Counted from the stretch's first letter, positions 43,665 to 53,247 are shown. The stretch: 64,000 bases of DNA from an uncultured Actinomycetes bacterium (GCA_903834145.1 CAILHY010000023.1:1-64000), one strand, 5' to 3'. Notes: generated from the letters alone by a model not told the origin. Numbers and translations are program-made.

Positions 43665-43724
43665 GCTGATGGATAAGCCGATGGATAAGGTGATGAATAG
43701 GGTGATGAATAAGGTGATGAATTA
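43665..43724. repeat. Five 12-bp tandem repeats filling the aroA-rsgA gap
   Basis: Units GCTGATGGATAA, GCCGATGGATAA, GGTGATGAATAG, GGTGATGAATAA and GGTGATGAATTA run from the base after the aroA stop to the base before the rsgA GTG. In the aroA frame the first four units end in a stop codon. Each unit also carries an ATG in another frame, and the last three also carry GGTG. Confidence 0.95.
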
Positions 43725-43725
43725 G
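43669..43725 (+). CDS. Repeat-encoded 18-residue leader ORF coupled to rsgA
   Basis: Reading the repeats from the first ATG gives 18 codons, MDKPMDKVMNRVMNKVMN, in which the tetrapeptide M-D/N-K/R-P/V recurs and ATG appears five times. The TAG overlaps the rsgA GTG as TAGTG. It may be translated to hand ribosomes to rsgA by termination-reinitiation. It could also be a fortuitous product of repeat expansion. No independent evidence of translation. Confidence 0.4.
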   Translation: MDKPMDKVMNRVMNKVMN

Positions 43726-44720
43726 TGGCCCGCGAATTTGATGAATCCGATGTCAGAATTCGTCCCGCCAGAAGTACGCGCCCGCGAAGCAAAGACCGAC
43801 CTAGCCATTCCGATGCGATTCACGCATTGGTAACGACGGTCGATAGAGGTCGCACGACTTGCATCACCGACGAAGGTGTCATCGTCACCGCAATGCGCTC
43901 TCGAGAACTTGGACCAAAATCAGTGGTGGTAGGTGACCATGTCGGAATCGTTGGAGACACCAGCGGAACCGTTGGTTCACTCGCTCGAATTGTCATAGTT
44001 CAGGAGAGAAAGAATTCGCTGAGTCGCACGGTGGACGATAATGCCAAAGTAGAACGAACTATCGTTGCAAATATCGACCAGTTGATTATCGTTGTCGCCG
44101 CCACCAACCCTGAACCTCGACGTGGGTTGATTGATCGTTTCCTAGTTAGCGCATTCCATGAAGGTATTGCGCCCATTATTTTGGTGACAAAAACGGATTT
44201 GGGAGCTTTGCCAGAGTTCATGAGCGAATACGAACTTCTGAACGTTCCTGTTATCTCTCGAAAAAAAGGAGATGGCTTAGAAAGTTTGCAGGCCCTACTC
44301 AAGGGAAAAACTTCCGTACTCGTTGGACATTCAGGGGTAGGAAAGTCCACGCTCATCAATGCGCTAGTGCCCCATGCGCAACGCGTAATTGGCGAAGTCA
44401 ATGACGTTACGGGTCGAGGCCGTCACACCTCCTCCAGCGCTATTGCACTTCCGCTTTCACCTCACCTGAAACTCAGTGATGGTTGGATCATCGATACACC
44501 TGGAATACGTGCATTTGGTCTTGCGCATATTGACCCTAATCGCATCATCGCCTCATTTAGCGATCTTGCTGAAGTAATCGCTCAATGCATGCCCAATTGC
44601 TCACACTCTGAAGCTGGATGCGCACTCAACAAATGGGCAGCTCCTGGCGGCGTGGAAATTCCAGAACGGCAAGCTCGTATCCAGAGTCTGCGCAGCCTTT
44701 TGGATATAAAGCTGGACTAA
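43725..44720 (+). CDS. rsgA: Ribosome small subunit-dependent GTPase RsgA
   Basis: A 331-residue circularly permuted GTPase. The OB fold (about 30-100) is followed by the GTPase motifs in permuted order: VTKTDLG (G4), GHSGVGKSTLINAL (G1, about 203-216), GRGRHTSS (G2), DTPGIRAFGL (G3). The zinc motif C-M-P-N-C-S-H-x5-C is near 287. It helps 30S maturation by testing the decoding region. The GTG start overlaps the mini-ORF stop; AAGGTGATG lies just upstream. The aroA-rsgA-hisN order near sigR is conserved in Streptomyces. Confidence 0.95.
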   Translation: MAREFDESDVRIRPARSTRPRSKDRPSHSDAIHALVTTVDRGRTTCITDEGVIVTAMRSRELGPKSVVVGDHVGIVGDTSGTVGSLARIVIVQERKNSLSRTVDDNAKVERTIVANIDQLIIVVAATNPEPRRGLIDRFLVSAFHEGIAPIILVTKTDLGALPEFMSEYELLNVPVISRKKGDGLESLQALLKGKTSVLVGHSGVGKSTLINALVPHAQRVIGEVNDVTGRGRHTSSSAIALPLSPHLKLSDGWIIDTPGIRAFGLAHIDPNRIIASFSDLAEVIAQCMPNCSHSEAGCALNKWAAPGGVEIPERQARIQSLRSLLDIKLD

Positions 44721-44732
44721 GATTTGTAGCAA

Positions 44733-45515
44733 ATGTCCACCTATTCCGATGACTTGGCCCTTGCACTGCAACTAGCCGATGCCGCAGACCTCATTTCCAT
44801 GAGTCGATATCAATCCCAAGATCTGGTTGTAACAACGAAACCGGATAACACACCTGTCACTGATGCAGACAAAGCAACCGAAACTGCCATCCGTGAACTC
44901 ATTGCGACACATCGTCCTGATGACGGATTAATCGGTGAAGAATTCGGTGAAGAGTCAGCAGATAAGAAGCGCCACTGGATTATTGACCCCATTGACGGAA
45001 CAAAGAATTTCATGCGAGGAGTGCCAACCTGGGCCACTCTCATTGCCCTCGTTGATGATGGCGAAGTTGTTGTCGGCGTTGCAAGTTCACCTGCGTTATC
45101 GCGTCGCTGGTATGCATCGCAAGGCGATGGTGCATTCGTCTCATTTAATTCCGGAACTCCACGTAAAATTAGCGTTTCAAAGGTTTCCAAACTCGAAGAT
45201 GCATCGGTGACCTACTCGGACTTCGTCGGATTTAATCACCGTCTCCCCGCATTTAGATCCTTGATCGATACCTGCTGGAGATCGCGGGGCATGGGAGATT
45301 TCTGGTCGCACATGTTGGTTGCCGAGGGCGCGGCGGATATTGCCATTGAACCATCCCTTGCTCTGTGGGACATGGCCGCCCTAGACATCATCGTCCGTGA
45401 AGCTGGTGGATCCTTTAGCGGTATCGAGGGCCAACCCGGCCCCACGCATGGAAGTGGCATTTCAACAAATGGCATTCTTCATCAGAGAGTGATCGATCAC
45501 CTCAATGACAACTGA
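44733..45515 (+). CDS. hisN: Histidinol-phosphatase, inositol-monophosphatase fold
   Basis: A 260-residue IMPase-fold enzyme with metal ligands in IGEEFGEE (about 67-74), IDPIDGTKNFMRG (about 85-97) and ALWDMAALDIIVREAGG (about 210-226). Actinobacteria use this fold for histidinol phosphate (HisN), and the gene typically follows rsgA beside aroA; the specificity assignment rests on that context. It starts 12 bases after rsgA and overlaps copA by 11 bases. Confidence 0.88.
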   Translation: MSTYSDDLALALQLADAADLISMSRYQSQDLVVTTKPDNTPVTDADKATETAIRELIATHRPDDGLIGEEFGEESADKKRHWIIDPIDGTKNFMRGVPTWATLIALVDDGEVVVGVASSPALSRRWYASQGDGAFVSFNSGTPRKISVSKVSKLEDASVTYSDFVGFNHRLPAFRSLIDTCWRSRGMGDFWSHMLVAEGAADIAIEPSLALWDMAALDIIVREAGGSFSGIEGQPGPTHGSGISTNGILHQRVIDHLNDN

Positions 45516-47763
45516 TACGTCAAAGGTCGCACTCGAACCATCAACATATTCGCTTGAGGGGATGACATGTTCGGCTTGTGTCTCTGCAATTGAACGCACT
45601 CTCAATGCATTGCCCGGGGTAAGTGCCACAGTTAATTTTGCGACTGAGACTGCACACATCATGGCACCGGCTGAGATGAGCCCAAAGGTCGTCATAGCGG
45701 CCGTTAAATCTGCCGGATATTCGGCTACTGCAATTGCTGACATGAACCAAGTCGCCTTGCATAGCAAAAAATCTGCAACAGCGCTTTTCTTTGCACTACT
45801 TTTCACAATCCCCGTTCTCGCCATTTCAATGATCATGTCCTGGCATATGGCGATTGAGCGTTGGATTCTTGGACAACTCGACAATTTCAATATCTTGCAC
45901 CCTTTATACTCGGCCACGGATTGGCTCGTCATTGGATTGAGTGCACCCGTTGTTCTCGTTATCGCTTGGCCCATACATCGCGCTGCGATACGTAACATTA
46001 AACATCCAACAATGGACACACTCATTACTTTGGGTTCCCTCAGCGCCTTTGGTTGGTCCATCTATGCCAACAGCACCGGCAATGGCGATGTCTATGCAGA
46101 AGTTGCAGCCACGGTAGTCACATTTGTCATTGCAGGTCGTTTTCTTGAGTCTCGAGCAAAGAGACGTGCAAGTAGCGCTCTATCAACCCTTCTGGCCCTA
46201 GGTTCCAAAGAAGTGAGTGTTCTTCGCAACGGGGAAAGCGTTCTGATTCCTATTGATCATTTGATGGTCGGGGATGAATTCATTGCAAAACCTGGAGAGC
46301 GCATCGCGACGGATGGCGTTGTACTTTCAGGCACGAGCGCCGTTGATAACTCACTTCTTACCGGCGAATCAATGCCCGTGGACGTGTCAGCGGGATCCTC
46401 AGTTATTGGTTCATCGCTCAACAAGAATGGTCGCATCACCATCCGCGCGACCCGAATTGGTTCAGATACTGAACTTGCACGTATCACTTCCATGGTTGTC
46501 AGCGCACAAGGGACTAAAGCTCCGATACAACGACTTGCCGACCAAATTGCCGCCGTCTTTGTCCCCGTGGTGACGCTAATTTCCATTGGGACCTTCTTTG
46601 CTTGGCGCTACACCGACCATTCACTCACTCAATCTATTTCATCGGCGATCGCCGTCTTAGTGATTGCATGCCCGTGTGCCCTTGGTTTGGCAACACCCGT
46701 GGCGCTTCTTGTTGCTTCAGGTCGCGGAGCGCAACGTGGAATTGTGATTCGCCAACCTCGAGTTCTCGAAGTCGCGCGCAAAATTGATTCCGTAGTCCTT
46801 GATAAGACTGGCACCCTCACAAATGGAAAGATGTCGCTGCTACACGCACTTGTATTGCCCGAAGCCGGCAAAGCGCTGGGCGCAAGTTATGCCGAGCTAT
46901 TACGTGAAGCCACCATTCTTTCTACTGCACTTTCCATCGAAAGCCAGAGTGAGCATCCAGTTGCTGCTGCTATCGCAAACTATGTCAACGATAAAGGAAT
47001 TAAACCCAATAGCGTTTCCGAATTTGCGGCAACACCTGGCGCAGGAGCTGCTGGTCGCGTCAACCTTGGAATTCATTCACCAGTCGTGTTGATCGGCTCG
47101 CCACTTGCAGTTGCACATGCATCGACACCATTTCATCCCGAACTCACACGTGCGATTGAGGATGCACAAGAGATTGGACTCACTGTCTCGGTGCTGGCAT
47201 GGGATGGCATCGCTCTCGCGATGTTCGCGGTTGGTGATGAAATAAAACCTGATGCTATTCAAACGATCGCTGATTTCAAATCTCGAGGTATCGATCCTTG
47301 GCTAGTTTCCGGCGATGTCATTGAGGTTGCACTCAGCGTTGCGACTCAAGTGGGTATCGCTCCAGATCATGTCGTTGCCAGCGCTTCACCTCAGAATAAA
47401 GTCGAACATGTTCTAGCGCTACAAGCTCAAGGTCATCGAGTCCTGATGGTGGGTGATGGCATCAACGATGCCGCAGCACTTGCTACTGCAGATCTCAGTA
47501 TTGCTATGGGTACAGGCACCGACACCGCTATGGCAACAGCCGACATTACGATCATGAAGCCAGCACTTAGCGGAGTTATTGATGCACTCAAACTTTCTAC
47601 CAAAACGTTGCGAGTCATCCGCGGAAATCTTGCATGGGCATTCCTATATAACGTCATCGGCTTACCAATAGCGGCCTTGGGTCAGCTGCGCCCAATGTAT
47701 GCCGCAGGTGCGATGGCATTTTCCAGCCTCTTCGTCGTAACGAATTCGCTCAGGATTAAATAA
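45505..47763 (+). CDS. copA: Heavy-metal (copper) P-type ATPase
   Basis: A 752-residue P1B-ATPase. One N-terminal metal-binding domain has GMTCSACVSAIERTL (about 14-28). Eight membrane segments carry the metal-site ACPCALG in segment 6, and the actuator has LLTGES. The phosphorylated Asp is in DKTGTLTNG (near 433), the HP motif is in SEHPVAAAI, and GDGINDAAAL closes the P domain. CPC points to Cu(I) export. It overlaps hisN by 11 bases; no copper-responsive regulator gene is adjacent. Degenerate 11-bp repeats begin at its stop codon. Confidence 0.94.
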   Translation: MTTDTSKVALEPSTYSLEGMTCSACVSAIERTLNALPGVSATVNFATETAHIMAPAEMSPKVVIAAVKSAGYSATAIADMNQVALHSKKSATALFFALLFTIPVLAISMIMSWHMAIERWILGQLDNFNILHPLYSATDWLVIGLSAPVVLVIAWPIHRAAIRNIKHPTMDTLITLGSLSAFGWSIYANSTGNGDVYAEVAATVVTFVIAGRFLESRAKRRASSALSTLLALGSKEVSVLRNGESVLIPIDHLMVGDEFIAKPGERIATDGVVLSGTSAVDNSLLTGESMPVDVSAGSSVIGSSLNKNGRITIRATRIGSDTELARITSMVVSAQGTKAPIQRLADQIAAVFVPVVTLISIGTFFAWRYTDHSLTQSISSAIAVLVIACPCALGLATPVALLVASGRGAQRGIVIRQPRVLEVARKIDSVVLDKTGTLTNGKMSLLHALVLPEAGKALGASYAELLREATILSTALSIESQSEHPVAAAIANYVNDKGIKPNSVSEFAATPGAGAAGRVNLGIHSPVVLIGSPLAVAHASTPFHPELTRAIEDAQEIGLTVSVLAWDGIALAMFAVGDEIKPDAIQTIADFKSRGIDPWLVSGDVIEVALSVATQVGIAPDHVVASASPQNKVEHVLALQAQGHRVLMVGDGINDAAALATADLSIAMGTGTDTAMATADITIMKPALSGVIDALKLSTKTLRVIRGNLAWAFLYNVIGLPIAALGQLRPMYAAGAMAFSSLFVVTNSLRIK

Positions 47764-47784
47764 GGATTAAGCGAGTATTAAGTA
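47752..47784. repeat. Three degenerate 11-bp repeats across the copA stop codon
   Basis: AGGATTAAATA, AGGATTAAGCG and AGTATTAAGTA lie in tandem. The first unit includes the last copA codons and most of its TAA stop. Confidence 0.6.
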
Positions 47785-47792
47785 GCGAGAAT

Positions 47793-47817
47793 GAAAAAAG
47801 CCCCCGTTAATGGGGGC
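47793..47817 (-). terminator. Intrinsic terminator of tRNA-fMet
   Basis: Six-bp GC stem (GCCCCC/GGGGGC, 47800-47817) with a six-base loop, followed on the minus strand by TTTTTT. It lies 14 bases after the 3' end of tRNA-fMet. Confidence 0.85.
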
Positions 47818-47829
47818 CAATCTCATATA

Positions 47830-47905
<76 letters not shown>

Positions 47906-47958
47906 TCGGTAAGCGCAATCGTAGGCGATACGCGCCTACTAGCCAAATCGGTGCGAGA

Positions 47959-50802
47959 TTACTTGCGGGCTTGAGCAGAAATTGCAGCAGCAATAGCGGA
48001 CTTCAAGCGACTTTGTGCTTGTCCGTATGCAGTGAAATCTCCCTTAGCAAGTGCAGCTTGTCCATCAGCAAGTGCTTGCTTTGCACTTTGAAGTGCAGCA
48101 GCAAGATCTGATGCTTTAGAACCAGCGGCGCCCGTTGATGTTGTAGTCGACGTTGTTGCTCCAGTAGTTCCAGAGTTTCCACCGAATACTTGATCGAGTG
48201 CACCTTGCAAGGTGTCGTCATAACCAATTTGATCACCGAAGGAAACGAGAACTTTCTGCAGTAATGGGTATGAAGCAGAGTTCGCTGTTGCGCGAACATA
48301 AACAGGTTGCACGTACAGCAATCCACTTCCAACAGGAAGTGTTAATAGATTACCGAGTACAACATCCGATCCACCTTGACGCAACAGTGACAACGAGTTT
48401 GCAACAACAGGTTTTGCTTCAAAGTTGGAAGCGACCTGGGAAGGTCCCGCAATGTTTGTACTTCGTGGCAATTGCAATACGGAAATCTTTCCGTAGTCAG
48501 GTCCTGGATCAGAATTTACGGCAGCGAATGCTGACAAGTTTTCGCGCCCTCCGATCGGTACAAACGGTGTTGTTAATGAGAACGCCGACTTTGTTGTACC
48601 AGGCATCTTGAGTGTTAAGTAATACGGAGGTTGCGCACTTGCATTGCCCCCGAAGGTGGAAGGATCACGAGGAACCCGCCAGAAATCCTGGCCGCCATAA
48701 AAAGCGCCAGCCGTTGTCACGTGGTAGGTACTCAAAATGTCGCGCTGCACACGGAAGAGATCTTCCGGGTACCGAATATGAGCGAGCAATCCTGCTGAAA
48801 TGGCACTCTTTGGCTTAACCGTATTTAGGAATGCTTTCGCCCAAGTCTTAAGAACTGGGTCTTTGGCATCCCACTGATACAAAGTCACGGTTCCGTCATA
48901 AGCGTCAACCGTTGCTTTGACTGAGTTCCGGATGTAATTAACGCTCGCATTTGATTGCTGGGTAATAGATGCCGAATTTGTAGTTAGCGCGTCAGAGGTT
49001 GCACTTGAAAGAGTTGTGCTCTTTGAATAAGGGTAGCCGGCACTTGTTGTGTAGCCATCAATAATCCAAATGATCTTTCCATCGACTAGCGCAGGGTATG
49101 GATCGCCATCCAGCGTCAACCATGGGGCAACTTTTGCAACTCGATCACGCGGATTGCGAACGAAGAGAATCTTGGAGTCCTTGTTGATCAAATTCGAAAG
49201 TACGATTCGTTGTTCTTGATACTTGATAGCAAAGACGAGGCGATTGAAGAGAGACCCCATGGGGACTCCACCTTTACCTGTATATGTGACGTTCTTTTGT
49301 CCGTTGGCGGAAGAATCATCGGGATAGTCAAGTTCAACAGGTGTCGAAGTTTTCGATCCACCGATAATGGAATAGTCAGGAACGTTTTCACCAAAGTACA
49401 CACGTGGTTCAAATGTTCCAAGACCCTTAGTTGGTGGCAAATCTCCAACGAGGAAAGAAGGTTTTCCATCGGCATCACGGACGTTTCCATATGCGGCAAC
49501 AAAACCAAAACCGTGGGTGTAGACAAGGTGATCATTAATCCAGTTTCGACTTGGATTACCAGCAAGATTGAGTTCGCGTACCGCAACTACGGTGTCTCGT
49601 TGAACACCGTTGACCGTATAGCGATCAATATCGAGTGACTCTGGGAATGTGTAGTACGGCTTGATCTGCTGAAGTTGACGGAAGGTTGCCGACAAAACAT
49701 TTGGGTCCATCAATCGGATGTTTGAAATTGTTGAAGCATCATTGGCAAGCTGTCCTGCCGATGTGGCAATTGTTGCTTGGTAATCAGTTACTTTCACCGT
49801 ATCAATGCCGAATGCTGTACGTGTGGCATCGATGTTGCGCTGAATGTATGGAGCTTCCTTCGATGACTCACTTGGCTTCACCTGGAATTGTTGAATGACA
49901 CCAGGGTAAACACCAGAAATCAATACTGAAGAGATAACCAAGAGCGCAATTCCTGCGGTAGGAAGTACCCAAGAGCGTCGAACAATGTTGGCAAAGAACA
50001 AAAGGGAACAGATGACGGCGATGCCCGCGAGAATTGCTTTAGCAGGAAGTACTGCATTGACATCGGTGTAGGTGAGACCTGTGATGAGTTTTCCGTCTTT
50101 AAGCGCTAAGTGGTAACGATCGAGCCAATAAGCGCCAGCCTTCAGGAGAACTAACACTCCCAATAAGACAGAGAGTTGCACGCGTGCGGCGACAGTGGTG
50201 CGATCTTCACTGACTTGAAGTCGGATTCCACCATAAAGATAGTGAACAACAGTCGCGGCGATCAACGAAAGGATTAGAGTGGAAATTCCCCACTCGAGAA
50301 GTGATTGCCAAAATGGCAAGCGAAAAGTGAAAAAGGAGATATCTAAACCAAATTGAGGATCCTTCACTCCAAATGGGGTGGAGTTTCTAAATAGCAACCA
50401 AGAAGTCCACATTTGCGATCCAGCAGAACCTGCGAAATAGAAGAGAACGACTGCAAGGCCAGCGGTTACAACTTTACGGATCGGTTCTATCTGCGCGCGG
50501 TATCGCTCCAAATTATCTGCTTCCACGCTCATCGGCACATACATTGGGCGACGGCGGAATGCGATCACCACATTTGCCGTGATGATCAACGATGTAAGTA
50601 GCCCTGAAATCGCAAAGAGGGATGCCTTGGTAGTCAATGTAATTTTCCATACATTGGTGAAGGCCACCGAACGGAACCAGAGCCAATCAGCGTAGAAACC
50701 ACTGACTGAGACGAGCGCGATGAGAAGTGCTCCGACAATAACTGCTGTTATTACGAGAGGACCACGACGATTGGGCAGATTGGGCTGGCGATTAAAACTC
50801 AT
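47959..50802 (-). CDS. UPF0182 family large membrane protein
   Basis: A 947-residue protein of the UPF0182 (COG1615) family. Seven membrane segments occupy about residues 15-300 (GFYADWLWFRSVAFTNVWKI is the family start). They precede a large, probably extracytoplasmic domain (about 310-850) with NDHLVYTHGFG and SIIGG. An Ala/Gln-rich helical tail ends the protein (SDLAAALQSAKQALADGQAA). Function is not established. Corresponds in position to M. tuberculosis Rv3193c, next to the Lon-like protease gene. Located upstream of tRNA-fMet on the same strand. Confidence 0.93.
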   Translation of the reverse strand: MSFNRQPNLPNRRGPLVITAVIVGALLIALVSVSGFYADWLWFRSVAFTNVWKITLTTKASLFAISGLLTSLIITANVVIAFRRRPMYVPMSVEADNLERYRAQIEPIRKVVTAGLAVVLFYFAGSAGSQMWTSWLLFRNSTPFGVKDPQFGLDISFFTFRLPFWQSLLEWGISTLILSLIAATVVHYLYGGIRLQVSEDRTTVAARVQLSVLLGVLVLLKAGAYWLDRYHLALKDGKLITGLTYTDVNAVLPAKAILAGIAVICSLLFFANIVRRSWVLPTAGIALLVISSVLISGVYPGVIQQFQVKPSESSKEAPYIQRNIDATRTAFGIDTVKVTDYQATIATSAGQLANDASTISNIRLMDPNVLSATFRQLQQIKPYYTFPESLDIDRYTVNGVQRDTVVAVRELNLAGNPSRNWINDHLVYTHGFGFVAAYGNVRDADGKPSFLVGDLPPTKGLGTFEPRVYFGENVPDYSIIGGSKTSTPVELDYPDDSSANGQKNVTYTGKGGVPMGSLFNRLVFAIKYQEQRIVLSNLINKDSKILFVRNPRDRVAKVAPWLTLDGDPYPALVDGKIIWIIDGYTTSAGYPYSKSTTLSSATSDALTTNSASITQQSNASVNYIRNSVKATVDAYDGTVTLYQWDAKDPVLKTWAKAFLNTVKPKSAISAGLLAHIRYPEDLFRVQRDILSTYHVTTAGAFYGGQDFWRVPRDPSTFGGNASAQPPYYLTLKMPGTTKSAFSLTTPFVPIGGRENLSAFAAVNSDPGPDYGKISVLQLPRSTNIAGPSQVASNFEAKPVVANSLSLLRQGGSDVVLGNLLTLPVGSGLLYVQPVYVRATANSASYPLLQKVLVSFGDQIGYDDTLQGALDQVFGGNSGTTGATTSTTTSTGAAGSKASDLAAALQSAKQALADGQAALAKGDFTAYGQAQSRLKSAIAAAISAQARK

Positions 50803-50811
50803 GTACCAACG

Positions 50812-51585
50812 CTACCGATTTCGTTGCCAAGTGCAATGTGGGACTGCGGTACTAGCCTCCTTAAGCACGGAAATCGCTTCTTTCAAGGTCGCCACAGAAT
50901 AAACGGTCAACCCCGAGGGAATATGGTGCACATCTGCGCAATTGGTCGTGGGCGCCAAAAAAACGCTCGCCCCTGATCGCTTCGCGGCAATCAATTTTTC
51001 ATCGATTCCACCAATAGGTCCGACGAAGCCATTAGCGTCAATCGTTCCGGTACCTGCAATCGTTCGCCCCGCAAGAAAATCTACCGGCGAGAGCTTTGCC
51101 ACGATCCCCAGTGAAAAAATCAATCCGCCACTAGGTCCACCCGTATCTTTCAGGGAAAATGAAACGTTTACTTTCTTGGGATCAATCAAAGTCCCAACAC
51201 CTGATAAATATCCAAATGCCGCACTTGCTGCTGCAGTTTGAGATCCATCCATCTCGGCTTTATTTACTGCGTTAATTTCTTTAGAAGTTTGTTGCGCAGG
51301 ATAGACAACACTTCGAGGTAAAACTATGGAATCTCCCTTTGCCCAGGAATAGAGAACATTTGCGCCAAAAATCGGTGAATTTGGACTCGTCGCTAAAACG
51401 GTGAGAAGTAAAAGTTTTCCTTTGGTGGGATAAGTGGTGGCGCCTTTGACTGTGATCATCTTTGCAAGCACGTCAGTTCCGGCGCCAGGTTGGAGTACTG
51501 CGTAAGGCAAGGGAACCAAACCAGCCAAGGTGAGGAAGGCGCCGACAATGACAAGAGCAAATCTTGGCAGTGGTGAAAACCGCAT
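50812..51585 (-). CDS. Lon-like (S16) membrane-anchored protease without PDZ domain
   Basis: A 257-residue protein: N-terminal membrane anchor (about 8-28), an actinobacterial YlbL-type region (about 35-105), then a Lon proteolytic domain with the Ser in GGPSGGLIFSLG (about 150) and the Lys in DEKLIAAKRSGA (about 205). Relatives such as Rv3194c are about 340 residues and have a PDZ domain between these parts; here the chain passes straight from AAFGYLSGVG to the protease domain. The nine-base gap to UPF0182 suggests one transcript. Confidence 0.88.
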   Translation of the reverse strand: MRFSPLPRFALVIVGAFLTLAGLVPLPYAVLQPGAGTDVLAKMITVKGATTYPTKGKLLLLTVLATSPNSPIFGANVLYSWAKGDSIVLPRSVVYPAQQTSKEINAVNKAEMDGSQTAAASAAFGYLSGVGTLIDPKKVNVSFSLKDTGGPSGGLIFSLGIVAKLSPVDFLAGRTIAGTGTIDANGFVGPIGGIDEKLIAAKRSGASVFLAPTTNCADVHHIPSGLTVYSVATLKEAISVLKEASTAVPHCTWQRNR

Positions 51586-51614
51586 AAGAGTTGTGAGAAG
51601 TTAAACCGCGCGGA

Positions 51615-51827
51615 CTACGCGTCCTTCTCAGGACTTTCTTTTGTTAATTCAGCTTCGGCTGCATCTCTAAATGAATTCTGGAAACGTTGAAATTGCGTCA
51701 CAGATCGAGTCGTTTCATTCTCAAACTTTTCTTGAAATTTAGTGACCCACAGGACATATCCCAAGACCCCTAGAACGGCGGCGCCGGGAATGACCCACCA
51801 AATGAGGGCAGAGAATGTGCTGGACAT
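51615..51827 (-). CDS. Small single-pass membrane protein
   Basis: A 70-residue protein with one membrane segment (about 8-29) and a charged C-terminal helix (KFQEKFENETTRSVTQFQRF). I recognise no family. TACGCT exactly six bases before the ATG suggests leaderless expression. Same strand as the Lon-like protease gene, 29 bases upstream of it. Confidence 0.7.
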   Translation of the reverse strand: MSSTFSALIWWVIPGAAVLGVLGYVLWVTKFQEKFENETTRSVTQFQRFQNSFRDAAEAELTKESPEKDA

Positions 51828-51833
51828 GGCCCT

Positions 51834-51839
51834 AGCGTA
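51834..51839 (-). promoter_or_regulatory. -10 element, leaderless small membrane protein gene
   Basis: TACGCT on the minus strand, exactly six bases before the ATG at 51827. Confidence 0.5.
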
Positions 51840-51959
51840 CTGCCCTCGGGAACAAAGCGTCGATTTCGATTGTTCTATGAGTATCAGGCACCTACAGGTC
51901 TGCGATCTGGTATCCCGGATGTAGTGAAGTAGAGTGAGAAAAACGAAGAGGAGAAATCT

Positions 51960-53246
51960 GTGACACCGTTTGGTTTTACGCCTCCAGAAAACTCTGATAG
52001 TTCAGAGAATCCCGATAACAACGGGATGCCAGATTTTGCTGCACTCTTCGAACAATTGGGGATTAGCCCAGAAAACATCAAGGACTTCAAGAACCTTGGC
52101 TTTCTTAGTGATATTCATTCTTCATCACAAGAATTTACTTTCCCGATCAACCTCACCCGAGACATTGCGAAGAAATTTGTCAGTTCGCAAAGTTTGTTGC
52201 CAATCGGTAAGAACGACTTTGCTAGCATGAACGAAGCGATGGAAATCGCTGATCTATGGCTCAATGAAGCGACGGTATTCCCCGCCAATTCCAGTGAAAA
52301 ACATGTGTTCACTCGAAATGACTGGGTCGATGCAACGATGGCAGGTTGGCAGCTCGCTGTTGAACCTCTAGCTGCTGGACTTGCCCAGGCTCTCTCCTCT
52401 GTGATCCAAACTCAGGAAATACCCGAAAGCCCAATTCCTCTGGAGGCAGTAGCTGGCTTACTACGCGGCTTTATCCGGACACTTATCGCCACACAATTAG
52501 GTCAATGTGTTGGTGGGTTAGCAACCTCGGTCACCGGTGCACATGATGTGGGTCTTCCATTACTCAATCCCTCGCGCCCCGCGCTACTGCCCCAAAATAT
52601 CCAAGATTGGAGCGTAGATATAGGAGTTGCTGAATCAGAGGTTCGTATCTTCCATGCTCTTCGAGAGGGCGCTGTTGCGCGACTTTTTGATAGCAATCCG
52701 TGGCTCGTTGATTACATGCGCATGGCAATTGCAGATTATGGAAAAGGTATTCGCATTGACATCGCTCAGATGCAACAACAGGCGCAGGAGGCCATGGAAT
52801 CTGGCGCAATTGATCCCAACAATCCTGAATCATTCAGCGTCGCACTCAATGAAGGTTTATTTACTCCCGAGGAAAGTCCTGAACAGAGCGCTGCACTTGC
52901 AAAACTAGAAACTGCTTTGGCGCTCATCGATGGATGGGCCGATGATGTAACAACTCTTGCTGCTGGTGATCGACTTCCTTCGCTGAATTCTTTACGCGAA
53001 ACTTTGCGACGAAGGCGTGCAACTTCATCGCCAGCGCAACAACTTTTCTCATCACTGTTTGGTCTTGAAGTGTCACCTCGAATGGCTCGAGAAGCGAGCG
53101 CCTTTTGGTTATCGGTACGGCAACTTCGCGACCTACCCGCCCGTGACCAGATCTGGAGTGGCATCCTTCCCACCCACGAGGAACTGGGGGATGCCGCGGC
53201 TTATCTCTCCAGCGTTGAAATTCCCGATGACCTCTCAGGGCTGTAA
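51960..53246 (+). CDS. DUF2342 zinc-metalloprotease-fold protein
   Basis: A 428-residue protein of the DUF2342 family (Rv3195-like), annotated elsewhere as zincin-like hydrolase. An N-terminal variable part (about 1-60) is followed by a helical domain with AGWQLAVEPLAAGLAQAL, LPEN-like and EVRIFHALREGAVARLFDSN (about 225-245), and the C-terminal LALIDGWADDVT. The segment where zincins carry HExxH reads REGAVARLF with no His, so I cannot confirm metal binding. GTG start with GAGGAG six bases upstream. Expected partner of the Lon-like protease gene by conserved neighbourhood only. Confidence 0.85.
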   Translation: MTPFGFTPPENSDSSENPDNNGMPDFAALFEQLGISPENIKDFKNLGFLSDIHSSSQEFTFPINLTRDIAKKFVSSQSLLPIGKNDFASMNEAMEIADLWLNEATVFPANSSEKHVFTRNDWVDATMAGWQLAVEPLAAGLAQALSSVIQTQEIPESPIPLEAVAGLLRGFIRTLIATQLGQCVGGLATSVTGAHDVGLPLLNPSRPALLPQNIQDWSVDIGVAESEVRIFHALREGAVARLFDSNPWLVDYMRMAIADYGKGIRIDIAQMQQQAQEAMESGAIDPNNPESFSVALNEGLFTPEESPEQSAALAKLETALALIDGWADDVTTLAAGDRLPSLNSLRETLRRRRATSSPAQQLFSSLFGLEVSPRMAREASAFWLSVRQLRDLPARDQIWSGILPTHEELGDAAAYLSSVEIPDDLSGL

Positions 53247-53247
53247 T

